A DNA stretch of 64,000 nucleotides, taken from NCBI RefSeq assembly GCF_024495425.1, contig NZ_JANHJR010000003.1, positions 682,001 through 746,000 on the forward strand, written 5' to 3'. The notes under the pieces are model-generated. The model made no database searches and was not told the DNA's origin. It saw only the letters and a list, made by a program, of their open reading frames with translations. Positions 31,301 to 40,074 of this stretch are shown here, one piece after another (position 1 is the first letter of the stretch; each line of letters opens with the position of its first letter). The stretch is from Haloarchaeobius litoreus. GTDB lineage: Archaea; Halobacteriota; Halobacteria; Halobacteriales; Natrialbaceae. Both the position numbers and the translations under genes were made by a program.

Positions 31301-33214
31301 ATGACATCCGAGGAGCTCCGTGACCGGATCGGGGAGACGAGCAGGCGACGGTTCATCGCCGCGATGAGCGTCGCCGCGGGCACCTCGCTCGCGGGGTGTA
31401 ACACGTCGGGGGACGCCGCCCCGAATACCCCGACGGACACGCAGACGACGCCGCCGACGACGACGGCCGAACAGACAACGACCCAGCCCGAGGAGCCCGA
31501 GGAGCCGCCGGAGCCGGGGGAGCGCATCACCTCCGCCCGTCGAATCGGGCCGCGGGACGTCAGCGAGTTCGGCTTCCGGGAGCTGTGGAGCTACCGGAAG
31601 CGCCAGGCGGTCGAGGCGCTGGTCGCCGACCCGGCGGTCAACGACCTCGCCAGCGACTGGGTCGCCTCCTTCGAGGCGTACGACCCGCTGACGAACCGGC
31701 TCGACGCCGTCAGCGTGCAGGGCACGACCGGGATGACCGTCGAGGGCGGCCGCGAGTCGGGCGAGTTCGACGTGACGGCGACGGACCGGCAGGTCGCGTA
31801 CGGGCTCGTCGACCGGCGGACCGACGAGCTGCTCGGGCTGCACATCACCGACCCCACCGACGTGACGTGGCCGCGCGGTGGCTGGAACGAGACCCAGCGG
31901 GCGCGCCACGACTTCGTCCTCGACATGGACGAGGTCTGGCAGCACCTCGAGGGCAACGAGTGGTACCCGATGGTGAAGGCCGCCGAGATAATCACCGCGT
32001 ACGAGGACTACCCCCACGGCGAGGTCTCGAACGTCATCTACTACGTGTACGACGGCGACCAGCTGTTCGTCGTCAGCGGCTTCATCCACGTGGCCGGCGA
32101 GGAGCTCGAGCTGCTCGACCTGCACGTCGTCGAGGACTTCGTCGAACACCCCATCATGCAGCTCGCCCGGGACACGAACCCGGCCGGCGAGTCCGTGCTC
32201 GGCGAGGTCCCCGTCCCGCCGATGATGCAACGCCCGCAGATCACGGCCCCGAACGGCTACCACCGCATCGAGGAGCCGCCGAACACCATCGAGCAGGACG
32301 GCTGGACCGTCGAGTGGTCCGGCCCCCGGACCGTCGGTGCCGAGGTGAGCGCGAGCTACAACGGCTCGCCGGTGTTCTCGCTCACCGCGCCGTTCAGCAC
32401 GTCGACCGGCTACGACCTGCCCGAGCGGAACGGGCGGAACACGCGGGAGTTCATGTTCCCGACCGACGAGCCGGTGTTCAGCGGCGAACTGCTGTTCTGG
32501 GACATCCACAGCCTCAGCCTCGGCGGCCCCGGCGTCCTCGGGATGACGGAGTACCCCGCCGAGGACGGCCGGCCGAGCGGGTTCAACATCCGCACGCACT
32601 ACCACACCGGGGCGGTCGAGAACGCCCGCGACTTCCACTCCGGGCACCGCTTCGCGCCGTACAACTACTACATCAACTACCAGTTCTACGAGGACGGCGT
32701 GTTCATGCCGGTGTGGATGCGCCAGGGGCCGGGCTACGTCACCGAGTTCTACTCCTACCGCGACCGGGAGCACAGCGGGCCTGCCCAGTACTATCTGGAG
32801 AACTGGCTCACCGTGCCGACGCCGGGGACGACCGACGGCGTCACCACGCAGGTGTTCGACGGCGACGACTGGACGACGCCGGAGTCGGAGTTCTACCTCG
32901 TCGGCGACGAGGAGAGCGTCGTCCGCTTCTCCAACCCCGACGGGAGCGAGACCATCGACGTCCCGCTCGACGACACGCAGGAGGCCGTCGTCGTCCGCCC
33001 GCACGAGAACGAGATCGGCGAGGCCCTGCGCGTGCTCAACGCCCAGGCCGAACTCGGCTTCTACCACCCCGCACAGTACGTCGACGGCGAGTCCATCCAG
33101 GGCGAGCCCGTCCTCTTCTGGCTCCTGATGGAGGGCCGGACCGACGAGGTTCCCCACAGCTCGGGCATCACGACGTTCACCCAGCTGGCGGAGTTCAACC
33201 TCAGCGGCTACTGA
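31301..33214 (+). CDS. Tat lipoprotein resembling copper amine oxidase
   Basis: The protein has 637 residues. Its Tat lipoprotein signal (SRRRFIAAMSVAAGTSLAGC, about 14-33) is followed by a Thr/Pro/Glu-rich linker. Residues about 75-330 look like the N-terminal domains of copper amine oxidases. The rest matches the catalytic beta-sandwich in outline, including YNYYINYQFYEDGVF near 454-468, where the enzymes have N-Y-[DE]-Y with the Tyr that becomes topaquinone. Here Tyr456 is followed by Tyr instead of Asp/Glu, and the downstream His-x-His copper ligands are not found. It may therefore be a non-catalytic or altered homologue. The gene is monocistronic. The fold assignment is by eye and moderate; the lipoprotein nature is clear. 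Confidence 0.6.
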   Translation: MTSEELRDRIGETSRRRFIAAMSVAAGTSLAGCNTSGDAAPNTPTDTQTTPPTTTAEQTTTQPEEPEEPPEPGERITSARRIGPRDVSEFGFRELWSYRKRQAVEALVADPAVNDLASDWVASFEAYDPLTNRLDAVSVQGTTGMTVEGGRESGEFDVTATDRQVAYGLVDRRTDELLGLHITDPTDVTWPRGGWNETQRARHDFVLDMDEVWQHLEGNEWYPMVKAAEIITAYEDYPHGEVSNVIYYVYDGDQLFVVSGFIHVAGEELELLDLHVVEDFVEHPIMQLARDTNPAGESVLGEVPVPPMMQRPQITAPNGYHRIEEPPNTIEQDGWTVEWSGPRTVGAEVSASYNGSPVFSLTAPFSTSTGYDLPERNGRNTREFMFPTDEPVFSGELLFWDIHSLSLGGPGVLGMTEYPAEDGRPSGFNIRTHYHTGAVENARDFHSGHRFAPYNYYINYQFYEDGVFMPVWMRQGPGYVTEFYSYRDREHSGPAQYYLENWLTVPTPGTTDGVTTQVFDGDDWTTPESEFYLVGDEESVVRFSNPDGSETIDVPLDDTQEAVVVRPHENEIGEALRVLNAQAELGFYHPAQYVDGESIQGEPVLFWLLMEGRTDEVPHSSGITTFTQLAEFNLSGY

Positions 33215-33287
33215 GTGGACCCGAACGCGGGGACTCCCCCCGCATCTGCCTCGCGCCGTAGCACCATTTATCACCGATGACCGGCAG

Positions 33288-35378
33288 ATGAGAGGTGTGA
33301 ACACGCCGTCCGAGGTTCCGAAGGCGGAGGCCCAGGCGCTGCTCGAACGGAGCATCGGTCCCGACGCCGAGTTCCGGCCCCAGCAGTGGGACGCCATCGA
33401 CGGGCTCGTGAACTGGAAGGAGCGGCTCCTGCTCGTCCAGCGGACCGGCTGGGGCAAGAGCACGGTGTACTTCATCGCCACGAAGCTGCTCAGGGAGCGG
33501 GGCGAGGGCCCGACGCTCATCGTCAGCCCGCTGCTCGCGCTGATGCGCAACCAGATACAGGACGCGAGCGCACAGCTCGACCTGGACGCGTACACCATCC
33601 ACTCGAACAACACCGACGAGTGGGACGAGGCGAAGCGACGCGTCGTCGACGGCGACTGCGACGTCCTGCTCATCTCGCCGGAACGCCTCGCGAACCAGGA
33701 GTTCCAGGCCGAGGTGCTCGCCGAGATGCACGAGGAGTTCGGCCTGCTGGTGGTCGACGAGGCCCACTGCATCTCGGACTGGGGGCACGACTTCCGGCCG
33801 GACTACCGGCGCATCAGGCGCATCCTGCAGGAGCTGCCGGACCACATCCCGGTGGCGGCGACGACGGCGACGGCGAACGACCGCGTCGTCGACGACGTGA
33901 CCAGACAGGTGCCCGACCTGCGTGTCGTCCGGGGCGACCTCGTGCGGGAGTCGCTGCGCATCCAGACCGTCGAGCTGGACTCCCGGGCCGAGCGGCTCGC
34001 GTGGCTGGCGGAGAACTGCGGCGAGCTGCCGTCGTCGGGCATCGTCTACTGCCTGACGACGGACGAGGTCGAACTCGTCGCGGCGTGGCTGAACCGGCAG
34101 GGCCTCGACGTCGAGCCGTACCACGGCGGCATGGACGGCGACCGACGGAGCGACCTCGAGGACGCGCTGCTCGCCAACGAGGTGGACGCGCTGGTGGCGA
34201 CGAACGCGCTCGGGATGGGGTTCAACAAGCCCGACCTGGGCTGGGTGGTCCACTTCCAGCGGCCGCCGAACCTCATCCGGTACTACCAGGAGATCGGCCG
34301 CGCGGGCCGCGGGCTCGACGAGGCGTTCGCCGTCCTGCTCTCCGGCGAGGAGGACGACGACATCGCGGAGTACTTCATCGAGTCCGCGTTCCCCTCGCCC
34401 GCGGACTTCGAGCTCGTGCTCGGGACCATCGAGGAGGCCGATGCGCCGCTGTACAGGTACGAGGTGCTCCAGCGCGCGAACGTCTCGTGGAAGGTCGCCT
34501 CGAAGTGCCTGAACATCCTCCGGGTCGAGAACGCGGTGCTCAGAGTCGGCGACGGCTTCGAGCGCACCAACAAGCGGTGGTCCTACGACCACGAGCGCAT
34601 CGAGTCCATCACGGCCCAGCGCTACCGCGAGCTCGGACAGATACAGGACTTCGTCGCGTCCGACGACTGCCTCACGCGGTTCGTCGACGACGTGCTCGAC
34701 GGCTCGCTCGACGAGCCCTGTGGCCAGTGTGCGAACTGCGCCGGGGACTTCTTCCCGCGGACCGCCCGGGACGAGGCGCTCGTCGCGGCCGCGGTCGAGC
34801 ACTACGAGGCCGAGTCGTGGAGCGAGCTCTCCCCGCGCTACTACATGCCCCAGCGCGAGGGTGGGAAGACGAAGATAGACGAAGAACGCAAGCCAGCGGA
34901 CGGTCGCGCCCTCTGTAACTACGGCGACCCCGGCCTCGGCGCGACGGTCCGCGAGCAGTACGAACGCGACGGAGCCTACGGCGACGAGCTGGTCAACGCC
35001 GCGGTCTCGCACGTCACGGAGGTCTGGGACCCCGATCCCGAACCTGCCTGGGTGACGGCCGTGCCGTCGCTCGCCGGGGAGGGACGGGTCGAGGACCTCG
35101 CTGCCCGTATCGCGGCGCGGCTGGAGGTCCCCTACGTCCCCACGCTGGCGAAGGTCGAGGCGACCGCGCCCCCCGCGGAGCTGAAGAACTCGTACCAGAA
35201 GCGCTGGGACGTCGAGGGCGTCTTCGAGGTGCGGGAGCCGGTTCGAGACGGCCCCGTCCTGCTGGTCGACGAGCTGGTCGACACGCGCTGGACGCTCACC
35301 GAGGCCGGGATGACGCTCCGAGACGCCGACAGCGGGCCGGTGTACCCGTTCGCGCTCGCGAAGCGGACGCGGTGGTGA
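33288..35378 (+). CDS. recQ: RecQ-family DNA helicase with C-terminal phosphoribosyltransferase-like domain
   Basis: This protein has 696 residues. Helicase lobe 1 has Walker A TGWGKS near 47-52 and DEAH with the RecQ aromatic loop (DEAHCISDWGHDFRPDY) near 155-171. Lobe 2 ends in the QEIGRAGRG motif near 335. A zinc motif follows: Cys at DDCLTRF and the CGQCANC cluster near 480. After a wing-like region comes a C-terminal domain with GPVLLVDELVDTRWTLTEAG near 660, the PRPP-binding loop pattern of type I phosphoribosyltransferases. RecQ proteins unwind DNA 3'-5' in recombination and repair. The TATA box at 33266-33271 makes either ATG 33288 or the in-frame GTG 33297 possible. Confidence 0.9.
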   Translation: MRGVNTPSEVPKAEAQALLERSIGPDAEFRPQQWDAIDGLVNWKERLLLVQRTGWGKSTVYFIATKLLRERGEGPTLIVSPLLALMRNQIQDASAQLDLDAYTIHSNNTDEWDEAKRRVVDGDCDVLLISPERLANQEFQAEVLAEMHEEFGLLVVDEAHCISDWGHDFRPDYRRIRRILQELPDHIPVAATTATANDRVVDDVTRQVPDLRVVRGDLVRESLRIQTVELDSRAERLAWLAENCGELPSSGIVYCLTTDEVELVAAWLNRQGLDVEPYHGGMDGDRRSDLEDALLANEVDALVATNALGMGFNKPDLGWVVHFQRPPNLIRYYQEIGRAGRGLDEAFAVLLSGEEDDDIAEYFIESAFPSPADFELVLGTIEEADAPLYRYEVLQRANVSWKVASKCLNILRVENAVLRVGDGFERTNKRWSYDHERIESITAQRYRELGQIQDFVASDDCLTRFVDDVLDGSLDEPCGQCANCAGDFFPRTARDEALVAAAVEHYEAESWSELSPRYYMPQREGGKTKIDEERKPADGRALCNYGDPGLGATVREQYERDGAYGDELVNAAVSHVTEVWDPDPEPAWVTAVPSLAGEGRVEDLAARIAARLEVPYVPTLAKVEATAPPAELKNSYQKRWDVEGVFEVREPVRDGPVLLVDELVDTRWTLTEAGMTLRDADSGPVYPFALAKRTRW

Positions 35379-35460
35379 ACCCGCACCGGCAACTGTCGTT
35401 CGGGCCGTGCCGGCCCGAGCCCACCGGAATATACAGAACGCTCCGCCGTGCGTGGTACGT

Positions 35461-35739
35461 ATGGCGAGAACTGTCGACGACCTCCGGAACGAGATCAGGG
35501 AGGCGGTGGGACGGTACGAACGGGTCGAATCGACGGCGTTCACCAAGGAGGCGCTCGCTGCCATCTGCGAGGCCGTGGAGTACGACATCGGGACGGGGTC
35601 GCTCCCGTCCAAAGCCCGGATGCGGGCCGGCATCCTCTGGAAGATCGGCGAGCTGGACGACGACGACCCGGACCGGGCGAGCAGCGCGTTCCGGAAGGCG
35701 GAGCTCGAGGCCGTCGCGACCGCACTCCGGGACTCGTAG
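35461..35739 (+). CDS. Conserved small acidic protein of unknown function
   Basis: This protein of 92 residues appears wholly helical (VDDLRNEIREAVGRYERVES, then KEALAAICEAVEYDIGTGSL). Haloarchaeal codon use is strong and it has no membrane segment or metal motif. It starts at ATG 35461, 82 bp after recQ on the same strand. I do not recognise the family. Confidence 0.65.
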   Translation: MARTVDDLRNEIREAVGRYERVESTAFTKEALAAICEAVEYDIGTGSLPSKARMRAGILWKIGELDDDDPDRASSAFRKAELEAVATALRDS

Positions 35740-35824
35740 CGGCTCGTCGTCCACGGGTGCCGAGCACCCGCCCGTCCAACATGTTGGTGAAAGGCGCTCG
35801 GCGTTGGGCTCCGACGTGAGAGAT

Positions 35825-36340
35825 ATGCACGACCGCCGGATGACCGCGGAGATGGACGAACCGTTCGTCGTGTTCCTCATCGGGATGCGTATCAACAGCC
35901 GCTGGAAGCTCCACCGGTGGCTGCCGGTCGCACTGGCGATGCCGCGGATGCTCCGGGAGCTCGAATCCACGGCGGACTCGGGCCTGCTGCACTACGAGAC
36001 CACGGTCAACACGCGGACGGTCGTGATGGTTCAGTACTGGGACTCGTTCGAGCACCTCCGCAAGTACGCCCGCGACATCGAGCAGGAGCATCTGCCGGCG
36101 TGGGTGGAGTACGACCAGTCGAGCGGGTCGACCGGCGACGTGGGCATCTTCCACGAGACGTACCGGGTCGACCCCGACGACTGCGAGACCGTCTACAACA
36201 ACATGCCGGCGTTCGGACTCGGCGCCGCCGGGACGCTCGAACCGGCCGAGGGCTCGCGAGAGACCGCCGCGAAGCGACTCGGGATTGCGGACGACGAGTT
36301 GCCGAACACCGGCGCGGACAGTCCCGGTCGTCGCGACTGA
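35825..36340 (+). CDS. DUF4188-family protein (monooxygenase-like fold)
   Basis: This 171-residue protein starts with the family's EPFVVFLIGMRINSRWKLHR and continues with MPRMLRELESTADSGLLHYE, VVMVQYWDSFEHLRKYARD and FHETYRVDPDDCETVYNNMP. This is the DUF4188/monooxygenase-family pattern, a ferredoxin-like fold related to phenylacetaldoxime dehydratase-type haem proteins. Activity unknown. It ends 1 bp before the stop of the convergent HxlR gene. ATG 35825 excludes an upstream stretch without family features. Confidence 0.8.
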   Translation: MHDRRMTAEMDEPFVVFLIGMRINSRWKLHRWLPVALAMPRMLRELESTADSGLLHYETTVNTRTVVMVQYWDSFEHLRKYARDIEQEHLPAWVEYDQSSGSTGDVGIFHETYRVDPDDCETVYNNMPAFGLGAAGTLEPAEGSRETAAKRLGIADDELPNTGADSPGRRD

Positions 36341-36341
36341 C

Positions 36342-36707
36342 TCAGGGGAGCTGGTCCCGGCGTTCGGCCCACTCGAGCAGCGGCTCCAGCCGCTCGCACA
36401 GCTCCCTGCCGTCGTCCGTGAGCTCGTACTCGACGCGCGGCGGGATCTCGGCGTACTGCTCGCGCGAGAGGTAGCCCGCCGCGACGAGCTCGTCGAGCCG
36501 CGTCGACAGCGTCGAGCTACTCACGTCGCCGAAGGCGTCCGCGACCTCGCCGTAGCGGACCGGGCCGAGGGCACCGACGACGCAGACGAGCTGCATCGCG
36601 TACTTTCGGCTGAGCAGGTCCATCACACCCCCGAGCGGACAGTAACAGCGGGGGCTCTCGGTGTCGGTACGGTCGGTTCCGGCCGCCGTCTCGTCCTGGT
36701 CTGACAT
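36342..36707 (-). CDS. HxlR-family winged-helix regulator
   Basis: This 121-residue regulator begins with an acidic tail and the family's CYCPLGGVMDLLSRKYAMQL segment, where a Cys before the first helix often acts as a redox or electrophile sensor. The winged helix follows (VRYGEVADAFGDVSSSTLST, ELVAAGYLSREQYAEIPPRV) and then EYELTDDGRELCERL. It is divergent from an organomercurial-lyase-family gene with only 75 bp between starts, so it probably regulates that gene. Cys-x-Cys in its N-tail might respond to mercury, other thiophiles or aldehydes. Confidence 0.87.
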   Translation of the reverse strand: MSDQDETAAGTDRTDTESPRCYCPLGGVMDLLSRKYAMQLVCVVGALGPVRYGEVADAFGDVSSSTLSTRLDELVAAGYLSREQYAEIPPRVEYELTDDGRELCERLEPLLEWAERRDQLP

Positions 36708-36750
36708 GGCTTCGATCGGTCGCACCTGCTTCGTTACTTCGGACTCGACA

Positions 36751-36760
36751 GTATTTAACT
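36751..36760 (+). promoter_or_regulatory. TATA region shared by divergent HxlR and MerB-like genes
   Basis: GTATTTAACT lies 23-32 bp before the ATG at 36783, giving a leaderless promoter for the MerB-like gene. On the other strand the same bases (AGTTAAATAC) could serve the HxlR gene with a leader of about 20 bases. A single AT-rich site for both directions means one bound regulator could silence both. Confidence 0.5.
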
Positions 36761-36782
36761 TTGAATATCGAAGCAAGGGTGC

Positions 36783-37403
36783 ATGTCCGACGAAACCTGC
36801 AGTTGCGGTGGTTCGGGAGCCGAACGACCGACCGAAGGGACCGACAGGTGGGTGGACGACCGACCCGTACGGTCGGCACTGCTCCCCGACGACGTGGGCC
36901 GCGTGATGACCGCGTTCTTCGGCACCGGCCCCGTCGAGACGTTCGACGACTTCGTCGCGGCGACCCGCGAGGGGGCCGGTGGCGCACTCGCCGTCGAGGA
37001 CCTCTGTCACGTCGACGGGGAGACGCCCCACGTCGCCCGGGCGGCCGGCGAGACGTACCGGTTCCGCTGCTTCTACGACGGGGTCGCGCTGGCGTACCTC
37101 GTGGACGAACCCGTCGAGATACGGACCGAGAGTCCGGCCGGGACCGGTATCGAACTGCGCGTGACGCCCGACGGCGAGGTCGAGACCTCGCCACCCGAGG
37201 CGGTCATGTCCTTCGGCATCGCGACCGACGCTGCCGCCGTCACCGACCCGACCGCCGAGGCGGTGTACGGGCAGGTCTGTCCGTACGTGAAGGCGTTCCC
37301 GTCCCGCGACAGCTACCGGGAGTGGGCGGCGGCCGTCGACGCGGCCACCGTGGGGGTGCCAATCGCCGCGGGGTTGCCCATCGCGGCCGCATTCGCCGAG
37401 TGA
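36783..37403 (+). CDS. Organomercurial (alkylmercury) lyase family protein
   Basis: This 206-residue protein has an N-terminal winged-helix-like part with a Cys-x-Cys start (TCSCGG). The MerB-type catalytic part carries Cys96 and Asp99 in RFRCFYD and a later Cys166 in QVCPYVKAFPSRDSYREWA. These three correspond to the Cys-Asp-Cys triad that cleaves the carbon-mercury bond, with numbers 96 and 99 as in the plasmid enzyme by my recollection. No mercuric reductase (merA) is nearby. Some MerB-like proteins act as metal sensors or chaperones, so function is inferred. The leaderless promoter at 36751 supports the ATG. Confidence 0.8.
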   Translation: MSDETCSCGGSGAERPTEGTDRWVDDRPVRSALLPDDVGRVMTAFFGTGPVETFDDFVAATREGAGGALAVEDLCHVDGETPHVARAAGETYRFRCFYDGVALAYLVDEPVEIRTESPAGTGIELRVTPDGEVETSPPEAVMSFGIATDAAAVTDPTAEAVYGQVCPYVKAFPSRDSYREWAAAVDAATVGVPIAAGLPIAAAFAE

Positions 37404-37452
37404 GTGCCGGCCGGATCGACGACGCCCCGTCGCGACGGCGGGTACGCTGCCG

Positions 37453-37935
37453 TTACGACGCCCCGGCGAGCAGTGCCCGGAGGCGGTCGTGGGCCTCCTC
37501 GCTGCCGACGCAGATGAGCACGTCGTCTGGGTCGATGGCCGTCCCGGCGTCGACCTCTGTGATGGTCTCGTCACCACGGCGGACCCCGAGCACCGTCACG
37601 CCCGTCCGGGACCGGATGCTCGCTTCACCGACCGTCCGGCCCGCGACCGGGGCCGCTGTGGCGACGTGGACCCACCTGATGCGGGCGTTCTCGAAGACGT
37701 CCTCCAGCCCCTCGTCGACCGGGTGGAAGTACGTCCCCTCGAGGATGGCCGAGAGCTTGCGGGCGTCGTCCTCGTCGACCCGGAACAGCCGGTCCGCGTC
37801 GTCGTCTGCCGCGTCGCGCCAGAACAGCTCCCGGTCGCCATCGTTGTGGAGCAGCACGACGAGCGCGCCGTCGTCGCCGAACTGCAGCGTGTACCGCACG
37901 CCGGTTCCCGGGAGCTCCGTCTCGTAAACCTTCAT
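37453..37935 (-). CDS. khtT: KhtT-like cation antiporter regulatory subunit (RCK_C)
   Basis: This 160-residue protein has an N-terminal KhtT-type domain (VYETELPGTGVRYTLQF, LFRVDEDDARKLSAILEGTY) and a C-terminal TrkA_C domain (RIRWVHVATAAPVAGRTVGE to DPDDVLICVGSEEAHDRL). KhtT proteins gate a partner CPA2 antiporter (KhtU) and can bind c-di-AMP or sense pH. No khtU is adjacent; instead the gene follows the Mrp antiporter operon with one small gene between, separated by one base from that gene's stop. It may modulate the Mrp system or a distant partner. Confidence 0.82.
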   Translation of the reverse strand: MKVYETELPGTGVRYTLQFGDDGALVVLLHNDGDRELFWRDAADDDADRLFRVDEDDARKLSAILEGTYFHPVDEGLEDVFENARIRWVHVATAAPVAGRTVGEASIRSRTGVTVLGVRRGDETITEVDAGTAIDPDDVLICVGSEEAHDRLRALLAGAS

Positions 37936-37936
37936 C

Positions 37937-38320
37937 TCAGGCGACGTCGATGTGCTCGCGGCACTCGTCGACGAGGTCCGGAACGGTGACCGAGACGGTC
38001 GGCTCGACCACGATGGTGACCCCGCGACGGTCGTCGAGGAAGACGTGCAGCGCGGTGCCGTTCTCGTAGTCGACGACGAGGGAGTCGGCCGCGCCGAGGT
38101 TGAAGTACACCTCCTCGGCGTGGCGCTTGTTGTACACGGCGAGCGACCGGTGGACGAGGAAGTCGAGCTGGTTCTCCGTGAACTCGGTCGTGAGGTCGTC
38201 GCGGACGTGGTGGAACCGGTACTCGTACGTCCGGCTGTTGTAGTTGGCGACCCAGCGGAGGTCGTCCCCGTACCGCTCGTCGAGGAACGTCACCAGCCGG
38301 TCGAAGGAGAACTTCTGCAT
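37937..38320 (-). CDS. Conserved protein of unknown function between Mrp and KhtT genes
   Basis: This 127-residue soluble acidic alpha/beta protein starts MQKFSFDRLVTFLDERYGDD and continues with VANYNSRTYEYRFHHVRDDL, FLVHRSLAVYNKRHAEEVYF and a closing beta region (GTALHVFLDDRRGVTIVVEP). It has no membrane segment or cofactor motif. It begins 50 bp after the last Mrp subunit and ends one base before the KhtT-like start, so it is probably cotranscribed with both. Family not recognised. Confidence 0.7.
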   Translation of the reverse strand: MQKFSFDRLVTFLDERYGDDLRWVANYNSRTYEYRFHHVRDDLTTEFTENQLDFLVHRSLAVYNKRHAEEVYFNLGAADSLVVDYENGTALHVFLDDRRGVTIVVEPTVSVTVPDLVDECREHIDVA

Positions 38321-38370
38321 AGCGGCGCTACCCTGTCAGCAGGCTAAAGTAGGCGGCACGTACACGGGAC

Positions 38371-40074
38371 TCAGAGCACGAGTACCGCGAGCAGGAGCGC
38401 CAGAACGAGGGCACTGGCGAGCACGCCGAGGCCGATGGTCCGGCTCGCCCGGTCGACCGTCGGCGGCGAGGGTGCGTCGGTCTCCCCGGCCAGTAGCGAC
38501 GAGAGTCCGCGCTGGAGGACGCCGCCGGCCCGGTTCGTCGCGTCCTCGACGGCGCCCGCGAGACCGACGCTCGCGGTCTGGAGCGCCCGGCCAGCGGGGT
38601 GGTACACCGAGTCGAGGTCGGGTGTCGGCGGGGTTCGCCCCAGGAGCGGCCGGAGCGCCGCGAAGCCGACGAGCCCGGCGGCCGTCACCGCGCCGGCCTT
38701 CTGGAACTGCGAGGGCGAGAACGGCTTCGCGTCGGCGACCACCGCTGCGGGGAACACGTCGAGCAGTAGCGACGGGACGACGCCGAACAGCACGCAGAGC
38801 GCGGCCACCCCGCCGAGTGTGGCCAGCTCTCCCGGGGCGAGGTCGGCGGGTGCGTCCCCGTCCCCAGCGTCCCCGTGGAGGAACGCGTAGTAGCCGAACT
38901 TCGCGAACGAGATCACCGTCCCGACCCCGCCGACCAGCAGCGCGTACCACACCAGGGACGGGCCGGTCGCCTCGACGCCGTCGAGGACCATCCCCTTGCT
39001 GACGAAGCCGTTGAACCCCGGCAGGCCGGAGATCGAGAGCGCCGCGACGAGGAAGACGCCGGCGGTCAGGGGCATGGCTCGCCCGAGTCCGCCGAGCTTC
39101 TTCAGGCCCTCGCGGCCGGTCCGGTGGACGAGCACGCCGGCGACCATGAACAGGAGGCTCTTGTAGAGGATGTTGTTCACCAGGTGGACCATCGCACCGC
39201 TCCGGGCGAGGCCCGCGCCGGCCCCGAAGCCCGCGACCATGTAGCCCACCTGCGAGACGATGTGGTAGCTGAGCAGCCGGCGCACGTCCGTCTGGAGGAT
39301 GGCGAACGTGACGCCGAACAGCACCATCGCCGCACCGACGTAGGTGAGCGCGACGTGGCCGTCGGGGAACGCCCGGACGATGGCGTACGCGCCGACCTTC
39401 GTCGTCACAGCCGCGAGCACGACGCTCGTCGCGACGTGGGTCGTCGGGTAGGTGTCGACGAGCCAGACGTGCAGCCCGAGGAAGCCCGCGTTCAGCCCGA
39501 TCCCGAGTGCGACCAGCAGCGCGGGTAGCCCGCCGATGACGCCGTCCCCGAACAGGAACGTCCCCACCTCGGCGTAGTGCAGCAGCACGCCCGCGACGAG
39601 CACGAGCCCGCCGACCTCGTGGTAGACGGCGTAGCGGAAGCCGGCGCGCCGGTCGCTCGTGTGGTGCCAGACGAGCACGGTCGCGGCGACCGCCATCAGC
39701 TCCCAGTAGACGACGAGGCTGAGCCAGTCGCCGGCGAGGGTCGCACCCATCCCCGCGCCGACGTACGCCAGCGCGAGCGCGACCTGCCGCCGGTCCCCGT
39801 CGGTCGCGACAGTGAAGGCGACCGCGACGGCGGCGACGAGTCCGAACGTCGCGCCGAGCAGCCGCGAGTACGGGTCCACGTGGAACAGCACCGCGTCGAA
39901 ACCGAACAGCACCACCGGGACGTGCGCGCCCGCCGGGACGAGCAGGAGCCAGCCCGCGGTGGCCAGCGACGCGACGACAGCCAGCGCCGTACCGGTGCGC
40001 CGGGGGAGCCGCGGAACGACGAGGGCGAGGCCGAAGGGCACGACGCCCGGTGGAACCGCCGTCAGGAGGTTCAT
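38371..40074 (-). CDS. mnhD: Mrp/Mnh antiporter subunit D-like (third D)
   Basis: This 567-residue protein of the ND4/MrpD proton-pumping family (Proton_antipo_M) has about fourteen helices. The motif MAVAATVLVWH with the glutamate-bearing SLVVYWELMAVAAT stretch lies near 117-130, and LLSYHIVSQVGYMVAGFGAG near 267-286. A lysine is in the central helix region (AVTTKVGAYAI). An extra C-terminal tail includes a polar stretch and a final helix. It overlaps the previous gene by ATGA. Three D-like subunits in a row suggest three ion channels in the complex. Confidence 0.88.
   Translation of the reverse strand: MNLLTAVPPGVVPFGLALVVPRLPRRTGTALAVVASLATAGWLLLVPAGAHVPVVLFGFDAVLFHVDPYSRLLGATFGLVAAVAVAFTVATDGDRRQVALALAYVGAGMGATLAGDWLSLVVYWELMAVAATVLVWHHTSDRRAGFRYAVYHEVGGLVLVAGVLLHYAEVGTFLFGDGVIGGLPALLVALGIGLNAGFLGLHVWLVDTYPTTHVATSVVLAAVTTKVGAYAIVRAFPDGHVALTYVGAAMVLFGVTFAILQTDVRRLLSYHIVSQVGYMVAGFGAGAGLARSGAMVHLVNNILYKSLLFMVAGVLVHRTGREGLKKLGGLGRAMPLTAGVFLVAALSISGLPGFNGFVSKGMVLDGVEATGPSLVWYALLVGGVGTVISFAKFGYYAFLHGDAGDGDAPADLAPGELATLGGVAALCVLFGVVPSLLLDVFPAAVVADAKPFSPSQFQKAGAVTAAGLVGFAALRPLLGRTPPTPDLDSVYHPAGRALQTASVGLAGAVEDATNRAGGVLQRGLSSLLAGETDAPSPPTVDRASRTIGLGVLASALVLALLLAVLVL

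Noticed and set aside
31286-33772. An 828-codon open frame on the minus strand opposite the amine-oxidase-like gene
   Set aside because: It spans two real plus-strand genes and their gap, with typical shadow composition.
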